14,136 nt of DNA from Opitutales bacterium (GTDB taxonomy: Bacteria > Verrucomicrobiota > Verrucomicrobiia > Opitutales > UBA9783): the NCBI GenBank assembly GCA_017479315.1, contig JAFVCI010000001.1, forward strand, positions 1-14,136, written 5' to 3'. Position 1 is the first letter of the stretch. Every line of letters starts with the position of its first letter. Under the pieces are notes generated by a model that was not told the DNA's origin, searched no databases, and saw only the letters and a program-made list of their open reading frames with translations. The position numbers were made by a program, and so were the translations under genes. Below, piece by piece: positions 12,312-14,136 of the stretch.

Positions 12312-14136
12312 TTAATTCAGCTGAATGCGACCGAGCGGGCGGATGGTGATCTCTTCCGTCAATTCCTGGTGCGACAACACAGGGAGGTCGTAAAGTTCCA
12401 TTTCGATCAGCTTTCGAACGTAGCGCCGAATATCCATGGAGGTCAACAACACGGGTCGGTGTGTCTGGGTGAGCAGATCGCCGGTCGATTCCTTGACGGC
12501 TTTGACGATTTTTTTCGCCGATGGCGGATCGAGCGCGAGATAACTGCCGGCGGACGTCTGGCGAATGGCTTTGCGCACCATTTCCTCAATTTTCGGATCC
12601 AGCAGATAAACCGACAAAACGTTGCTTCCTTCGCTGAATTTAAAACTTATGTACCGTCGCAGAGTGGAGCGGACATAATCCGCCAGGAGCACGGGTTCTT
12701 TTTCCTTTTGTCCCCAGTCGATGAGGCACTGGAAGATGGTTTTCAGGTCGCGAATGGAAATTTCCTCCTGTACGAGGCGTTGAAAAATTTCGGTAATTTT
12801 CTGGATGGGCAACACGCGCTGAACTTCCTTGATGATTTCCGGGTAATTTTGCTCCATGTTTTCCATGAGGAATTTGCATTCCTGGATGCCCAAAAAGTCG
12901 CTTGCGTAACGTTTCAGAACGTACGAAAGGTGGTGCGTTAAAATCTGCGGCGTTCGCATGTAAGCGACATTGGCGTTGTCCAGAAGCGGGATGTCGTCGT
13001 TTTTAACCCACAGCGACGGAATGTATGGCAAAAACGGTTCCTCTTCGGTGAGATGAACATTGAGAATTTCAAGATTTTCCTTCGTTTCGCGCGCAATCAC
13101 ATGGTTTGGTAACAGTTTCCCCTGCGTAATCGGCACCTCGTTGATGAGAATGCGGTAGGTATTCTGTGCCAGACCGCCATTAAAGCGCAAATGGATGCCC
13201 GGGAACGGTACGCCGAGATCGTGATAAAGCGCGCGGCGAATTTGAATGAGGCGTTCGTTTAAGACATCCGGTTCGATGGTATCCTCAACGGAGCGTTCGA
13301 CGTCCAGCATCAGCGGAGTTGTGACGGAAAATTCGTTTTCATTGCCGTCATCCGATTCCTGAACCACTTCCGGGAGCTTCGGAGAGGACGCTTTTTTGGC
13401 AAGCGTTTTGCCCTTTTTCTTTTTTCCTTCCCCGTGCGTGGCGTTGAGGCTGTAACCGATGCTTAAAATAATCGCCGCCAGAATTAAAAACGGAACTTTC
13501 GGGAACCCCGGCATCAGCATCAAACCGATTACCATGACGCCGCCGATGAGTAACGCTTTCGGTTGCCCGAGCACCTGCGAACCGATGTCGCGCCCGAGTA
13601 CCGCGCCGTCCGCCGAACCGACTTTGGTGACGATAATACCCGCAGTAATGGCAATCAGCAGTGAGGGAATTTGCGATACCAAGCCGTCACCGATGGTTAA
13701 AATCGAATAGGTCGTAACGGCCTTGCCGAGCTCCATGTTTTTCTGCGTCACGCCGATGATAATACCGGCGATGATGTTGATGGCGGTAATAATCAGACCC
13801 GCAATGGCGTCACCTTTAACGAACTTCATGGCACCGTCCATGGCACCGTAGAGCTGACTTTCGCGTTCCAGATTCGAACGGCGGCGCTTGGCTTCGTCCA
13901 TGTCGATGGTGCCGGCGCGCATATCGGCGTCAATGCTCATCTGCTTTCCCGGCATGGCGTCCAATGTGAAACGCGCACCGACTTCGGCAACACGTTCCGC
14001 ACCTTTGGTGATGACGAGGAAGTTGACCAACAGCAGGATAAGGAAGACCACCGCACCGACGACGAAGTTTCCGCCGACGACAAACTGTCCGAAGGTGAAG
14101 ATGATTTCGCCGGCGTTGGCGTACAACAAAATCATA
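12312..14136 (-). CDS. sctV: Type III secretion export-gate protein SctV (LcrD/YscV/CdsV family), 5' end cut by the window
   Basis: Inner-membrane component of the type III secretion export apparatus; nine copies form the gate with a large cytoplasmic ring that receives chaperone-substrate complexes. The visible 607 residues start inside the membrane domain: the edge ATG (MILLYANAG) is an internal Met, since about 100 residues and the first helices are missing. The block KGAERVAEVGARFTLDAMPG followed by KQMSIDADMRAG (44-73) is the FHIPEP signature, then ESQLYGAMDGAMKFVKGDAI and LTIGDGLVSQIPSLLIAITA. After a Lys-rich linker (about 232-250) comes the cytoplasmic domain with CKFLMENMEQNYPEIIKEV and VQEEISIRDLKTIFQCLI, ending GRIQLN. 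LERESQ.YGAMDGAMKFVKGDAI fits secretion SctV better than flagellar FlhA. The C-terminus is complete. No other secretion gene is in the window; any operon lies to the right. Confidence 0.95.
   Translation of the reverse strand, partial: MILLYANAGEIIFTFGQFVVGGNFVVGAVVFLILLLVNFLVITKGAERVAEVGARFTLDAMPGKQMSIDADMRAGTIDMDEAKRRRSNLERESQLYGAMDGAMKFVKGDAIAGLIITAINIIAGIIIGVTQKNMELGKAVTTYSILTIGDGLVSQIPSLLIAITAGIIVTKVGSADGAVLGRDIGSQVLGQPKALLIGGVMVIGLMLMPGFPKVPFLILAAIILSIGYSLNATHGEGKKKKGKTLAKKASSPKLPEVVQESDDGNENEFSVTTPLMLDVERSVEDTIEPDVLNERLIQIRRALYHDLGVPFPGIHLRFNGGLAQNTYRILINEVPITQGKLLPNHVIARETKENLEILNVHLTEEEPFLPYIPSLWVKNDDIPLLDNANVAYMRTPQILTHHLSYVLKRYASDFLGIQECKFLMENMEQNYPEIIKEVQRVLPIQKITEIFQRLVQEEISIRDLKTIFQCLIDWGQKEKEPVLLADYVRSTLRRYISFKFSEGSNVLSVYLLDPKIEEMVRKAIRQTSAGSYLALDPPSAKKIVKAVKESTGDLLTQTHRPVLLTSMDIRRYVRKLIEMELYDLPVLSHQELTEEITIRPLGRIQLN

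Noticed and set aside
1..14136. CRISPR array, insertion sequence, integrase or prophage genes
   Set aside because: I saw no regularly spaced repeats, transposase or integrase motifs, or phage structural genes; only small isolated inverted repeats.

Overview
The window comes from a diderm (Gram-negative type) bacterium with a type III secretion system. It carries most of the gene for the export-gate protein SctV, a lipoprotein diacylglyceryl transferase, genes for surface polysaccharide, and the decayed remains of an outer-membrane beta-barrel gene. An OleA-like thiolase, a small starch-binding-type protein of a kind I associate with Verrucomicrobia, Lentisphaerae and Chlamydiae, and SctV together make a PVC-group host my best guess. 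This is an inference from gene content, not a placement. All genes read with the standard bacterial code, and almost everything except truA and the barrel remnant lies on the minus strand.

Layout, left to right. (1) 1-4267, minus strand: a surface-sugar operon, transcribed from right to left. A WbpB-type oxidoreductase, a WbpD-type N-acetyltransferase and a WbpE-type aminotransferase are coupled by overlaps of 4 to 8 nt. They are followed by a GT4-type glycosyltransferase and by the first 87 codons of a second glycosyltransferase that runs off the left edge. The first three enzymes fit the route to a 2,3-diacetamido-2,3-dideoxy uronic acid nucleotide sugar; the transferases would add this or related sugars to a glycan. 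The UDP-sugar 6-dehydrogenase (WbpA step) is not in the window. (2) 4459-5738, minus strand: tRNA-Lys(UUU), a dimeric-type dUTPase/MazG-fold protein, and lgt, very closely packed. (3) 5978-6709, plus strand: truA. (4) 6710-6959: a gap rich in inverted repeats between convergent genes. (5) 6960-9142, minus strand: a two-domain iron-type ABC permease with no partner genes, preceded by a small cysteine-rich starch-binding-like protein that has a good sigma70-type promoter. (6) 9143-9911: mostly non-coding, holding the beta-barrel pseudogene on the plus strand. (7) 9912-11041, minus strand: tRNA-Pro(UGG) followed 9 nt later by an OleA-like thiolase. (8) 11042-11471: a gap with the tRNA-Pro promoter and an unannotated reading frame that looks like a gene remnant. 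(9) 11472-12234, minus strand: a HEPN/MNT (HepT-MntA type) toxin-antitoxin pair. (10) 12312-14136, minus strand: sctV, cut by the right edge.

I did not find a clear previously unknown multi-gene system. The most interesting points are two places where a tRNA sits directly in front of a protein gene (13 and 9 nt), the orphan OleA-like enzyme, the barrel pseudogene, and the unexplained frame next to the toxin-antitoxin pair.
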